A DNA stretch of 64,000 nt from Teratosphaeria epicoccoides (Eukaryota > Ascomycota > Dothideomycetes > Mycosphaerellales > Teratosphaeriaceae): assembly GCA_021401465.1 (NCBI GenBank), contig JADDMT010000003.1:620001-684000 (forward strand). The letters run 5' to 3'. Every line of letters begins with the position of its first letter. Position 1 is the stretch's first letter. A model generated the notes under the pieces. That model searched no databases. It saw only the letters and a list, made by a program, of their open reading frames with translations, and was not told where the DNA came from. The position numbers and the translations under genes are program-made. Below, in pieces: positions 18,282 through 29,479 of the stretch.

Positions 18282-21200
18282 ATGCATCGGCATGCCTCTG
18301 CAACACGACGATTCTACAAGGCCTTCTACCACTGGACTCTACTCACTTCGCCAGCTCGGGCATTGGATCACCCTACGTGCTCTCACATCTACCGCCGAGG
18401 GCTAGCTTTCACTGCACGGCGAAGGCAGACGCATGAAAATGTTCTCGTGAAGGCAGCGGGAGACGATGCAGGCGGCTTCAGGATCCGAAAACATCTTCTC
18501 AGACGCGAAGAGCCACCGGTGACGTTCAAGAGGTTCCAGTTCCAGGGTCAGGAAAAGGCCTGGGCGGTCCCTTTCCGCAATCACGACTCCTGCCAGCACA
18601 ATGTGGAGCGTCCGCTTGATGCAGAGGTGCATCAACGACAAGCTCCCGAGGCAACAGTCGCACAGGCTGCGAGCACATCCACACATGTGCCTTGGCTTTC
18701 AGAACCTGTGCAGAGCTTGAGTCAGAAGCCATCCGACTCGTTCAGAGCGTGGGAGGAAGTCGTGCGATACAGGTCTTCTCATGCAATGATGTTAGAAATT
18801 GCCGTCCCCAAGCCGGCTGTGGTTCGATTGTCAAGACGATATGGTAGAAACATGCGGGCTCTGGTTGGGGAGGGCGGCGCTCAACTGGCATTTGGCGCCA
18901 CTTGGACGACTGGAAGTGCGGTGGAGGAGCTGCAGTCCGTCGCGATATCCGGCACTTTGGAGGAGGTTCAAAAGGTCACCCAGGGTTTTCAGGAGTTCGG
19001 AGGTGTTGGGGCGCAAAAAGTTAAGACGGATGCGAAAAAGGTGAAGGAAAACAAGGCAGGGACGCAATTGCCGAGCGGTCATTCCAGCGATACTCAGGAT
19101 GCCGCGATTGTGAATTCGACGACAAGGCCGAACAATGAAATATCAAAACATACAGACGATAACTCGAGCAGTTCTGCTAAGACCACGGCTGTGCCACAAA
19201 CCGTAGTAGAGTTTCGCGAGAAGAGACGTCTCCTGGAGTCCCAGCGACCAGAGGCCGCTCCTGTCTCCCTCACGTTGAGTGAACTTAGTGTCGACGCAGA
19301 AAAGCCTTTCAAAGACTTCGAGCCTTGGCAATCCGTCGTACGCTCTCGCGACGCGGACAATGTTGTTGTGGAGCGCGCCATCCCACGCGAAGCTATGCTT
19401 GCCATGCGAGCTCGATACGGATTTGACTTCGAGCTGCTCCGATTACGTCAACCCTTGACCGAGATTGTATTGAAGGGAGACCTCTCGTCACGCAAGGACG
19501 ACACCTGGCAGACAATGATTCTGGTGGCGTTATCTGGTCCTGAGATGCAAGTTGCAGAGGTCTGCAAAGCTTTCAACGATTATTACGACTCCGCGAAGCA
19601 GCAGCTTGCAAACCTGTACCTAACGCACTGGCGTCATTCTATTGGCATTGGCGTCCGCAAACGGATTCCATTGCGTCAACTAGAGCCGTGGGAAATAAGT
19701 TGTTGCAGTCAGCTCAGATATCGCTCTGTCATAGTGGTGCTTGCGGTCCCTGCGGACGCTATGAAGAAGTCCGGACCGCAGACGGTCTTCCACGCCCTCC
19801 CCACGTGTATCAGTCAATTGTACCCGCAGGATGTTGAAGTACAATTCCAAGACCCAAACGCGGTCGTCGTCAATGCCGCTGGGCAGGGACTGATGGGTGT
19901 GCAGATCAGATATCCACTCTCCACGCATCAGATGGGCACGAGCGTCGCTGCGGAGCTGCGGCTTGCTGCTGAGACGGAAAACTTGTCCGGACACTTGGCG
20001 GGGTTGCAGAAGATAATCGCACAAAGACAGAGAGGGAATGTCGCCACGGTACAGAGGTATCTGGATTCGCAAGTTGTGGATGGCCGGTCAACTCATGATG
20101 CCGTTTCAAGCTACGGCCGACGGGCTCCAAATATTCCTGAAAGCAGTCCAGCGCGTCTTGGTGGCAGGCAGTTGCGAACGTTGTCGACTACTGCCGTCTG
20201 CTCCTTCACGGCCCCAACAAAAGTATCAGCTCAAATTGTGTGCGACCAGCCCCGAGCTTACTCTACCGCTACCCAAACATCAAAGAAAATTGCTTGGAAA
20301 CACCAGTATCGGCCCGCCAACGGCAAGGAAGCCTCTCGCGAGCTTCCGATGCCGACCGCGATCCTTCAGGTCATTCAGAAGCAACATGGCCAAGATCTGA
20401 AAGGCCTTTCCCAGGATTTGTCGGAGCAACAGGTACATATTGAAGTAGGAGAAACCGATTACATTGGACTATGCCCCCTTCCGGGGACGAAGCCAGTCAA
20501 GTACTGCGAAATGCCGCTGTCGTCTGTCATTGTCACAGCGAGCCGGTGGAGGGCATGTCAAGTCATATTGCGCTCTCTCAGCAAGTACGAGGCATTTAAC
20601 CCGGCTGTCATTGGGCGTGAGAAGGAAGAGGCGCAAGCAGAGATTGACAAGATGATCAGAATGGCCAATCGACCCTACAAAACAATGTGGCACCAGCCTG
20701 TGTTGTCGGAAGAAAACACTGGATGTCAGGACATTCAAATGGGGACTTTCGTCGTCCGGCGGCGACCTGAGTCTCCACAAGCCGCTTTTGCCTCTGTCGA
20801 AGACTACAATGCTGCTGCAGCTGCAGGCCGGACCAAAGAAATTCATGACCACACGTGGATCCTCGAGGTTGTGCTGCCACAGAAGGCATGGGACTACATC
20901 GACCAGATTGAAAGCGGAAACGTTCAGACCAGGGCCGAAAGATTCGGAATCAAGATCGAAGTCGCTGCAGAAGGCTTCTGGCGGCGTAGTTCGAGGAATG
21001 GGTCGAGCGAAAGGGCGCTGATGCGATCTGCAAAGCTGGTGGGTCCGCTCGAAGGGGTGCACAGGGGATTTTTATCATTAAGGAGTGCAATGGTTCCCAG
21101 TCTGCGCAAGAGCACTGAACAAGACGCTATCGGCATCAAAACGAAGCCTGAGGCTCAAAGTGAAACGAATGCAGCGAATGTGACACCTGAGCTGAGTCTT

Positions 21201-23384
21201 GTAAGCACGCAGCCGGATGCGGTGGCGCAACGTGACTCCAAGGTCAAGCAAGGGCCCCAAGAGCCGGAATCTGGAAGCACGCAGGTGCACGCCGGGGCTC
21301 ACGAGGATTTGCAATCGTCAAAATCAACGCCCGTGCCGGAAGTCATGACCGCAAGGCTTCAAATCGCCGGCGATACTGCTTTGAGGCGCTCAAGCAATAC
21401 TGGTAAGCTTTTTGGTGATGACTATCAGGGGCTGCAGCGTCTGCGGTCAGAGACCGCATGCGAGATTGTGCGTGTGGCCTCTAAGGACGACGGGTTGTTC
21501 GAAGTCACTGGCACGCTTGCAAATGTCCGCAGAGCAATTGCCAGGATCCGCGATCTTGTTGGCACACAGCAGATTTCGACAGGCGATGAGCTTGCTCTTA
21601 TCCACGCGGCTGAAAAGCGGATGCAGGAAGATATGAAGACAGCGTTGCGTCCATTAACACACCCGGTCGTCATTGTCACTTCACGCATGGCAATGATGTC
21701 GAATTATACAGAGCAACAGCAGATGGGGCAGATTGGAGAATACCGTGGCGTCACTGTGTCGTCGTTCAACACCGTGACGCTGGGGGCACCAGGCCCACCT
21801 ATCATATCATTCAACCTGAAGAGGCCGTCTGGAACCTGGAACGCGATCGCAGTGTCGAGATACATGTGCGTACATATGCTGTCCGCAACACCCACCGCCG
21901 CCGCTGCTGCGCAATTGTTCACAAAGCCGTATGACGCGCCCGAGGAGCCTTTCAAGCTTTTGTATCAAGCTGGCGGGTTCATGGGCTGTAAGCAACAACG
22001 CAGCTTTCATGGTGTACCAGAGATCTGGATGGCAGGGGTCGTATTAGCTCGTGTGAAGGCTAGGTTACTGAAGGAGAAATGTATCCACGTTGGAGATCAC
22101 ACAGTGGTCGTGGCGAAGGTCCAGGATGTCGAATTTGCACCCGAAGTACTAAGAGATGTTAGCGGCGGTAACTTCGCTGTCAGCAGGCTCTCGGAGGCGG
22201 AGACAAGGAGGAAGATGGAACAGGCCTTGGGACTGGCTTACGCGAATAGGGCGTTCAGAGACATGGGAGAGCAGTTGGATGCGTCGCATCTGCCTATTGT
22301 GAGACAGCGGCCAGAGAAGGAGGCCAAGGTGGTGAAGTCAGGTCGGACATCGGGCAAGGATGAGCCTTCAGTGAATGAACGTGCAAGCCGGTCCCAGCTT
22401 GAACATGGAAAGGAGGGGCCTGCACAATATACGGACGCTTCGGCAGCATCAGATCGGACACCAAGTCCAGCAGCGCCGGCTCTCGACAAAGTCACGGAAG
22501 ACAAATCAACCCTCGAGCGTTACACAGAGAAAACGCGTGCAGTGCGGCAGCGCGGAAACGATCCAGGTGCTGACGCGAATGGTGCAGTGCAGGACCATGC
22601 CAAGGCTCGACGCAAGATGGCGCAAGAGGAGGAAGATGATTACGACCTGGGCTTCGTGAGGCGTACTCACACTCGCACGCTCGAGCTGAGGGAAGAAGTC
22701 GACACCATCTTGGGAAGTCAGTGGAGCGGCGGTGCGCCTAGGAAGCGAAATGATGCACTTCTCCCGTCCGGAGCAAGAGCTTTTGGTACCTTGTCTAGAC
22801 GCCGGCTGTACACCACTGCAACAACGCCACCTGTTGGCAAAGAAGAGCGAGAGCACAAAGAGGCGCCCAGCAAGCCAGCCGACTGTGTCAGCGATCCTTC
22901 TCTCCTGAACCAAACCGTTGACGAATACCTCGGTCTTCCACCCACCAGATGCCGCGAGATACCACCTATGCGCGCACTTCTCAAATCCCAACATGCCGCC
23001 GCCCGCGCCTCGCGACAGCTTCAAAAGGCCCTTTCAGACGACTGTCTCACGTCCCAGCAATCCCTCTCCCTTGAGTCCGAGATCGCGATCAATGAGCGCA
23101 AAGTTGCAAAACAGCTGGCTTTACGCGCGAATGACGATCTTAATAAGATGCTGGATACGGGTAAAGTGGACTTCAGACGTGTGGGCTGGTTGGAGCAGAC
23201 GGTGGAGAGGGGCATGGCGGTCGTGGTGGAGGAGGCGAGGATTTTGAAGGGGATGTTTGATCGTGGGGAGATTGGGGAGGAGGTGTTTGGGAGGGCGAAG
23301 GCAAATTTGGAGATGAGGCATGCGGAGTTGAATGAAGGGACGGTGAGGTTGAGGGGGATGGTTGAGGAGGAAGAGGGGCTATGA
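18282..23384 (+). CDS. Predicted mitochondrial KH-like multidomain protein with flavin-reductase domain
   Basis: A single 1700-codon exon. Residues 1-50 are Arg/His/Ala-rich with almost no acidic residues, a probable mitochondrial presequence. Modules of similar layout then recur at about 165-240, 358-437, 480-582, 686-772, 857-937 and 1020-1093: each has a V/L-rich strand, (V/I)P-x-x-(A/M) at a helix start, a basic RYGRN- or RYGFD-type loop, another strand, and an I(S/G)GxxxxV helix. They look like degenerate KH folds. Residues about 1122-1288 are a flavin-reductase-like split barrel: RPLTHPVVIVTS, YRGVTVSSFNTVTLGAPGPP, ISFNLKRPSGTW, GGFMGC and VGDHTVVVAKVQDVEF. The last 160 residues are helical with a predicted coiled coil. 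Flavin-reductase-like proteins of this type exist in fungal mitochondria; the module count and RNA binding are inference. Reaction and partner are unknown. Confidence 0.75.
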   Translation: MHRHASATRRFYKAFYHWTLLTSPARALDHPTCSHIYRRGLAFTARRRQTHENVLVKAAGDDAGGFRIRKHLLRREEPPVTFKRFQFQGQEKAWAVPFRNHDSCQHNVERPLDAEVHQRQAPEATVAQAASTSTHVPWLSEPVQSLSQKPSDSFRAWEEVVRYRSSHAMMLEIAVPKPAVVRLSRRYGRNMRALVGEGGAQLAFGATWTTGSAVEELQSVAISGTLEEVQKVTQGFQEFGGVGAQKVKTDAKKVKENKAGTQLPSGHSSDTQDAAIVNSTTRPNNEISKHTDDNSSSSAKTTAVPQTVVEFREKRRLLESQRPEAAPVSLTLSELSVDAEKPFKDFEPWQSVVRSRDADNVVVERAIPREAMLAMRARYGFDFELLRLRQPLTEIVLKGDLSSRKDDTWQTMILVALSGPEMQVAEVCKAFNDYYDSAKQQLANLYLTHWRHSIGIGVRKRIPLRQLEPWEISCCSQLRYRSVIVVLAVPADAMKKSGPQTVFHALPTCISQLYPQDVEVQFQDPNAVVVNAAGQGLMGVQIRYPLSTHQMGTSVAAELRLAAETENLSGHLAGLQKIIAQRQRGNVATVQRYLDSQVVDGRSTHDAVSSYGRRAPNIPESSPARLGGRQLRTLSTTAVCSFTAPTKVSAQIVCDQPRAYSTATQTSKKIAWKHQYRPANGKEASRELPMPTAILQVIQKQHGQDLKGLSQDLSEQQVHIEVGETDYIGLCPLPGTKPVKYCEMPLSSVIVTASRWRACQVILRSLSKYEAFNPAVIGREKEEAQAEIDKMIRMANRPYKTMWHQPVLSEENTGCQDIQMGTFVVRRRPESPQAAFASVEDYNAAAAAGRTKEIHDHTWILEVVLPQKAWDYIDQIESGNVQTRAERFGIKIEVAAEGFWRRSSRNGSSERALMRSAKLVGPLEGVHRGFLSLRSAMVPSLRKSTEQDAIGIKTKPEAQSETNAANVTPELSLVSTQPDAVAQRDSKVKQGPQEPESGSTQVHAGAHEDLQSSKSTPVPEVMTARLQIAGDTALRRSSNTGKLFGDDYQGLQRLRSETACEIVRVASKDDGLFEVTGTLANVRRAIARIRDLVGTQQISTGDELALIHAAEKRMQEDMKTALRPLTHPVVIVTSRMAMMSNYTEQQQMGQIGEYRGVTVSSFNTVTLGAPGPPIISFNLKRPSGTWNAIAVSRYMCVHMLSATPTAAAAAQLFTKPYDAPEEPFKLLYQAGGFMGCKQQRSFHGVPEIWMAGVVLARVKARLLKEKCIHVGDHTVVVAKVQDVEFAPEVLRDVSGGNFAVSRLSEAETRRKMEQALGLAYANRAFRDMGEQLDASHLPIVRQRPEKEAKVVKSGRTSGKDEPSVNERASRSQLEHGKEGPAQYTDASAASDRTPSPAAPALDKVTEDKSTLERYTEKTRAVRQRGNDPGADANGAVQDHAKARRKMAQEEEDDYDLGFVRRTHTRTLELREEVDTILGSQWSGGAPRKRNDALLPSGARAFGTLSRRRLYTTATTPPVGKEEREHKEAPSKPADCVSDPSLLNQTVDEYLGLPPTRCREIPPMRALLKSQHAAARASRQLQKALSDDCLTSQQSLSLESEIAINERKVAKQLALRANDDLNKMLDTGKVDFRRVGWLEQTVERGMAVVVEEARILKGMFDRGEIGEEVFGRAKANLEMRHAELNEGTVRLRGMVEEEEGL

Positions 23385-23817
23385 TGAGTTTGTTGGATGT
23401 GTTTTTGTATAGCTTAGAGAAGGGCAAGATATAGCCTTCGATTACAGAAGCAGCGTTTTCGCGTCGACATGCATAGCAGACGCTCGATTCGTACGTAGGT
23501 GGAAGTCATGACATCCTGCATGGCACACGGGTTCAGCTCGTTGTGCGTGTCGCAAACTCGGTCTGTCGTACCATGTCGCTTCCGGGACTAGATCAGGGCA
23601 TGGTCTAGAAGGTTGCACCAAGGTTGGCGGCGACCATGGCTCTGGATCAGGGCGTGTACGGCGCACGGTGATGTGGGTCCACGCACATGGCAATGAGTAG
23701 CGTGCGTCTCAGGTGCAACAGCCATACTTTGTCAACCCCTAGCACACCACCATTACGAACTCTATCTGCAATGCTCATGCTATAACTACCTACCCCATCG
23801 GCCGTAGCACCTGCCTT
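23385..23817. other. Convergent intergenic spacer
   Basis: Between the 3' ends of the KH/flavin-reductase gene and the HoxX homolog. Nothing beyond short ORFs is seen. Confidence 0.55.
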
Positions 23818-26237
23818 CTAGAAATTCACAGCCCTAAACAAGCCCTCGGAAACAGGCGGATACTTCGGGCTGTCCAGCTCCTTCACCGGAGACATCGGCG
23901 GCGTGATCGGCTCCTTACCCAACGACGAGGGCTCCACAGGTTTGTAATAGCAAGAGAAGACCGTACTCGTCTTCCGCTGTCTCCCCGGTCCCGCAAGCTG
24001 GACATCGTCCTGCTCGATCAACCTGGCCACGGGACCCGTGGCGTACTTGGGCTGAGGACGGACTTCGTTCTTCGCCCACTTGGCGACTAGGTTTCCCAAC
24101 TCATGCCGCACCAAGTCGCGCAAATTGACAGAAGCGTTCTTTGCGGCGATTTTCTCGTAGTAGGCGACGTCGTCGAAACTGTCGAGCTCTTCCTCGTCGA
24201 ACATGGCACCGTTGAGATTGCGGCGGTGAATGGCGAATCGGAGCGGTGTCTGCGTCGCTTTGACTTTGCGGACGAAGTCGTGGCGACGGGTGTTATACCG
24301 GGTGTTGCGAGCGCTCCAAAAGTCTTTGCACATCTCGCTGAGCTCGAGGGCTCGGACGTGTGCGAGGTTGGGGGGTGAGAGGTCGAGCTTGGATTTCCAG
24401 TATCCGCAGGTGAGGACGCCGGACTTGAGGAGCATGTCGACGTGGAAGCGGACGCTTTCGTCGAGTTCGTGGCCGATGCCGGGGAAGACGTAGTCGACTA
24501 GACCGATCTGGCGGGCTTGGAGGGGGCTGATCGGCGTCATGGTGCGGAGCAGTTTTCTGGCTTTGGTCTGTCCGCACCGGGCGAAGTAGCTGATCGTGTG
24601 AAATTCGGAGCCGTGGAGACCGACGGCTCTGTAGGCTGGGTTGAGAACGATGTCGGCGCTCGAAATGACGATGTCGCACGCTGCCGCCAAGGCTACGCCG
24701 CCAGCTGCAGCGTTGCCGCGAATGGCTGCAACAGTGATAATGTCGTTGGCGGGGAAGACCTGGAGCAGGTACTGGACGACGTCGTTGATGCGGTTGATGT
24801 TGAACCAGGACTCCTCAGCTGGATCAGGGGCATTCTCGATGACGTTGAGGGCAATGCCATTGCTGAAGTACGAGCCGCCCATGAGCACCACAGCACGGAC
24901 AGCACTGTCTTTAGTTGACCGGGTCAGGATATACTCCATAGCACATATGAGCTGTGAGCACTGATTCGTGGACATGGCTCCGTTGTAGAAGTTGAAGTAG
25001 AGATATGCGGCTTTGTTGTGGTTGGCGTCAATACGAAAATCGATCCAGATTTCTTGAAACGTCCGGTACGGAACAAGACTCCAATCATCTGGCAATTCCC
25101 ACTTGAGCTGCCTGATCTGCTCGGGCCAGAGGAGGTCAAGCTCTGTGAGCCCTGTGGCCGCTGGTATCTTGGGCCAAAGCGCCTTGTCGTCCTTAGACTT
25201 CGGTCGACGAGTATGAGTGATCCAGATACCCTTCTTGTCACAAGTTGCAATGCAGATAGCATCGTTGCGCGTGGCCAAGACTTTGGCGGAGCCAACGGTG
25301 ATGGCAAATCTTGCATTGGTGTAGGCCTCGTCATCGATCTGGCCGCCGTAGAGATACAATGAGGTCCCAAAGATTGTGCTCAGGACACCTGGCTGCGAGT
25401 CGCTGGACCGAACACGACGTGAGATCTGCAGTGCAGTATGCCTAGAGAGATCGAAGTCCCGAGTTGAGGCCTTGAGCAGGGGTCGAAGGTGCACTCTGCC
25501 TCCTTTGAAGGGCTTGTCTGTAGTGACAGACTTCACGGCAAATTCTGGATTGGCCAGCAGGTGCGATGAAAGCGTGACATGCGTTTGAACAACGGCTTGA
25601 GAGCTGTACAACTTGCAAGAACCCGCGAAGTCGTGACCGCTACTGTACGAAGCGTCCTGGATCCTGTTGATAGCGGCCACTGTTGCAATAACGGCAGCTT
25701 GGGTGAGAGCGCCGCGATATAGTGCGGATTTGGTGAGTCGATGGTCGTCGATGTCGATCGGAAACTGTTCAAACGCCCAGACGGGTCCGGCATCAAATTC
25801 CTCGATTGCCTGCAGCAATGTGACTCCCCAATGGGTGCGGCCGTGCTGGATATTCCCATCAAGATGCTCAAGAGCCTCGCTAGCATCGTCAAAGGTACCA
25901 TCGTCACCAAGTAATAGCCAATCAAGTGCGCTTGGTCCGGCGTCGCCCGGTGGTCCAGGATGCACGATGAGCGTAAGATAGTTCTCGTAGACCAACTTTG
26001 GCACGAGCCTAGAATTGTCTGGCGATTAGTATCAGACGGGACGGCTAACATTGGATGCACTGCTCACGTTGTCAAGAATGGGCAAATGATAAGGTCAGGT
26101 CTCCACAATTTGCAGGCAGTGACCATAACCTCGTCGGACAGTGCATATTCGATGCAGACTTCGTGAGACGCTGAAAGTACAAGGTAGAGCCGTTGTGAAA
26201 GAGAGTTGTGCGCGGTACACAGGAAGAGTATCTTCAT
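23818..26237 (-). CDS. hoxX: HoxX-like protein: formyltransferase-like domain fused to enoyl-CoA hydratase/isomerase-like domain
   Basis: Two exons: 26237-26068 and 26008-23818, for 786 residues. The 59-nt intron (GTGAGC...ATTCTAG) joins CPFLT to TLVPKLVYENY; without it the first domain loses its start. Residues 1-280 match the HoxX-type methionyl-tRNA formyltransferase fold: MKILFLCTAHNSLSQRL, then LIVHPGPPGDAGPSALDWLL with the catalytic His, GVTLLQ, and FDAGPVWAFE with the Asp. Residues from about 340 match a crotonase domain, with the oxyanion-hole region RGNAAAGGVALAAACD and PAYRAVGLHGSE. In bacteria HoxX makes CO from formyl-tetrahydrofolate through formyl-CoA for [NiFe]-hydrogenase maturation. 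No hydrogenase gene is in this window, and fungi are not known to have [NiFe]-hydrogenases, so the cellular role here is open. The C-terminal 100 residues are poorly conserved and disordered. Confidence 0.85.
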
Positions 26238-27849
26238 CGTGATCAGGATGGTAGGAAGATCTTGATACGCTGAGATAGTCTGGGAGATCGTTGCCTGCAA
26301 AGGCAAGGGGAAATTGTATCATGGGCAGCGCTGGGAATAGATATAGCGCTCGATAGCCACGGTAGGGTGCTTCTGCCGACGAAGTGGCTGTACTGATCGT
26401 CGATGGTCACAAGAAAGAAACCATTATCGCCGCCGTCGACGCGTCCAACGCCCACGTTGCACGGCACTGTTGTCGGACCAGACGGAGTGCTCTTTGCCGA
26501 AGACATCCTGCCGTACCTCTCGATGCTGATGAGCTGTTGATAGCAGCTGCTGCCTCTGGTGAGCGCAAGCAGGACCTCTTGCAGTGACACGCTGGCTTCG
26601 CCATCAGTACCCATGCGGTGGCGCACCCCTCGGCAAGCAGTCTGCATTTGCATCGCTCGATTATTAAAGTCGTGTGCCTGGTGAGAGAGGTTGTGACGGT
26701 GCACAATCAGCATTTCGACGAGAGCCACGGCGCTGTGGCGCTATGCGTAGAAAGATCCTCCAAGCTTCTAGCGTTGAAAACGAATGCAGTGTACCAGAAA
26801 CCGAATCTTGAGGGCAAGCGAGGAAGTATGGCGAGTGGTGTCCTCCACATGTCTGGTAAGGCAACTTGTGAGTCCTACGTGGCAAACGTGAGTGAGCGCC
26901 TCTTCAGCTTGGCATAGTCATTGGTATCGCAGAACATGTAATGTCGCACGATCTCAGTCTCGACAGATCTGACTCTATCTGGTCGTCAGGGCGGTATTCA
27001 GGATCTGTGCAGACGCATGGACTGGGACGTCACACGCGGGTTTTCGCGTGGCCAAGGAATCGAAGGGCCACAGCATGCCTCAAAAGCGCACACTTTCTTT
27101 GTCTCTGGAAGAGCACAGCGCTTCTGGCGCCCCAAGGACCAGCGCAGGGCTCAAATCGCATTCGTGCATTAAACCATCAGCCGATGCAGGAAATCGGAAC
27201 GCATCTCGCTCAAAGATCTCAGCCCCAGCGACACTTTGATAAGCAAGGGAGCTTAGCAGGCTGACTATATGCGCTCGACAAAGGCGTATCAAAGCTTTGT
27301 GCTGACGTGAGCATCGAATCGTGGAAATCTGGTGCCAATCTTCAGCACATGTTGGCGAATCGCGATGTGAACACAAGATGTACCTCCGTAGCGGACGTCC
27401 AAGATTTCGGCCCGAAGCACAAGCTTTTCCTGAATGACTGCGCGTCCAGATTCGTAGTTCCAGTAATGAGGGTGTATGTGATGACACAAACAATGAAGAG
27501 TATATCAGGTCCATGAGTTAGCCAGCGTGCTCCTTGAAGTCGAAACAAGCACCAGAGAATGAGCGGCTGGCCTATCGGATGGCGCTGGCGGCAGCGGGTC
27601 TTTCTGGACAGTCGGGAAACAATGGGCGTCTGCGCTCGAATGAGTACCGATGGGCAGCGCCACGCCGCAGCTTTTGGGCGCAATATGGCGCGCCAAGCGA
27701 GGTGCATCTGAACGCCGCCTGGTTGAAGACTCGTCCTCAAGGTCAGGATCTTGGCGAGAATATGCAATGTGTCGACAGACTTGGTGCAAGAAACGCAAGC
27801 TGTGCGCAGCCGCTTTGATTGCACGGCTCCGTCGAGGATAGCGTCGCTC
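26238..27849. other. 1.6-kb intergenic stretch, no supported gene
   Basis: It holds the upstream region of the HoxX homolog and the 3' flank of Tsr4. ORFs up to 216 codons occur (for example on the minus strand at 27342-27992, overlapping the Tsr4 3' end), but they lack domains and coding character. Confidence 0.5.
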
Positions 27850-29162
27850 TCACTGACGACCCTTCCCTGTAAGCTCCTCCCATTGTATACCAACCCACTC
27901 TTCCACGTACCCAACCTCACCATCAGCCCTGCCCCTTTCTTGGCAGCCCGCAGTACAGACTGCAAAAATGATTGTACCCCAATCCATGCCATCGATGCTT
28001 ATCTCTTCAGCTTCAAGCTCCGTGATTGCATGTGGCGTCAGCTGAAGCTCGAATGTACGTGCACTTCCACAATTTGCGCACTTCGGCAGCCGTCTATACA
28101 AAGCGTCGCCGCCGCGTGCAACAGTCTGTACCTTTACGTTTGCGTTTCCTAGCGCTGGCTGGAGCAACTTACCAATGGCGTCGCTCTTCGAGTACAGTAG
28201 AGGTTGCCCATCGTATTCGTACCTCATCACTTGCTCTGGGTTCTGCGAGAGGCGGTCTGCGAACTGCTGAAACGTCTTGTCCATGCTGCTCTCGAAAGCT
28301 GCTTTGTCATCAGAAGAGCTACCGCTCTCGCCAATGGTCGAAGTCGCAAGCCGAGCATTTGAGGGAACCTCATGGGAGTCAGAGTCCAGGTACTCATGAT
28401 CAGCGTCAAGATAATACTTGGTATATGGAGCTGGAAAAGCCGTGGTGTCCGGCCACGGCTCCTGTCGGCCCGTATGAGGGTGCACTGATTCTGCTGGGCT
28501 TGGTGAGGAGATGCGAACTTTTTGTGCAAACGTTTCTGGAAGCAATTCTTCTGTGGCTGGCTTCTGGGCAGGTTTCACCGCAAGAGAGGTGGTTGCTGAC
28601 GGACCGGCGGTAGATGGACCAATAGCCACAGACGGCACTGCGAACGGATTCCCTATACTCGCAGACGGTGTTTTGACGCCGAAGAGCGCATTACCAAGAT
28701 TCGGTGCGGGCTTTGGGTCGACGCCGCCGGCGGGCGTGGTAGTCAGCGCCTGCTGCTCTGCTGGAGCCTTGCTGGCTCCTGCCGCATCTATCTTCGTTGC
28801 TCTGATGCCTCTGATACTTCCATCTTTGCGCCGGCACGCTTTCTCACGGCACGACCATATGTAGAGTCTCCGCTCGTGCCCAGGAAAGCGATCTGGGAGG
28901 TCGCCGTTGAGCTGCAGCAGCAGAGTCATCAGACTGTTGCATACTTTGCACTTCGCCAACTCGCCAGGCGGTGCAGTCTGGTCGTCAAGCCATACCTACC
29001 GAGCCTTAGCGTCCTGCTCGTTTCTTATTCTCCACAGCAGCATACCGGACGCCCGCCCAGCTGGCTGAAGTCATCGCCTGTCGGCTCTGTGGAAGCATAG
29101 CCCAGCAGTACATTGGTGGCAGCATCGTCAGCGCCGGACGAATCACTGTCGTAGGACACCAT
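27850..29162 (-). CDS. TSR4: Tsr4 / PDCD2 family ribosome-biogenesis protein
   Basis: Two exons: 29162-29046 (39 codons) and 28995-27850, for 420 residues. The 50-nt intron (GTATGC...CGGTAG) joins QLGGRP to VWLDDQTAPPGEL, restoring the typical PDCD2 N-terminus, in which a Gly-Arg-Pro-x-Trp-Leu stretch precedes the first zinc pair (CKVCNSLM). The N-domain continues with LLQLNGDLPDRFPGHERRLY and WSCREKACRRK. A disordered Ser/Pro/Ala linker follows, and the C-domain has QVMRYEYDGQPLLYS, KCANCGSARTFELQLTPHAI and EEWVGIQWEEL. In yeast Tsr4 is a dedicated chaperone of ribosomal protein Rps2 (uS5), needed for 20S pre-rRNA processing; this role is inferred by family. An ORF-only start inside exon 2 (a TTG) is not real. 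Confidence 0.9.
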
Positions 29163-29479
29163 GATTTAAAGCATCTGAGGCGTTGCGAATTAAAAAGAGT
29201 TTGGTAACGCGCAAAAATTGATTCGAGGACGATCGAGGAGCGGGCTTGCCTAAATCGGCACGTATCCGCGAAAAACACTCTAATAAGTCACCTTGGCAGA
29301 AACTGCCAGCAACATGATCATCCTTCTGGCGAATGCCATCGGCATCATCTTGTGCCGAGACCTGCCATTTTGCAAGAGTCTTCCCTTATGATCCTTGAGT
29401 CTGCCCACAAGTTGTTGTCCGATCACTGTTGTGTGGACCACCTGACCACACCACTGCTCCCATCGAAGTACATTCGTCT

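Noticed and set aside
27342..27992. 216-codon minus-strand ORF
   Set aside because: Overlaps the 3' part of Tsr4 in another frame and lacks a recognisable domain.
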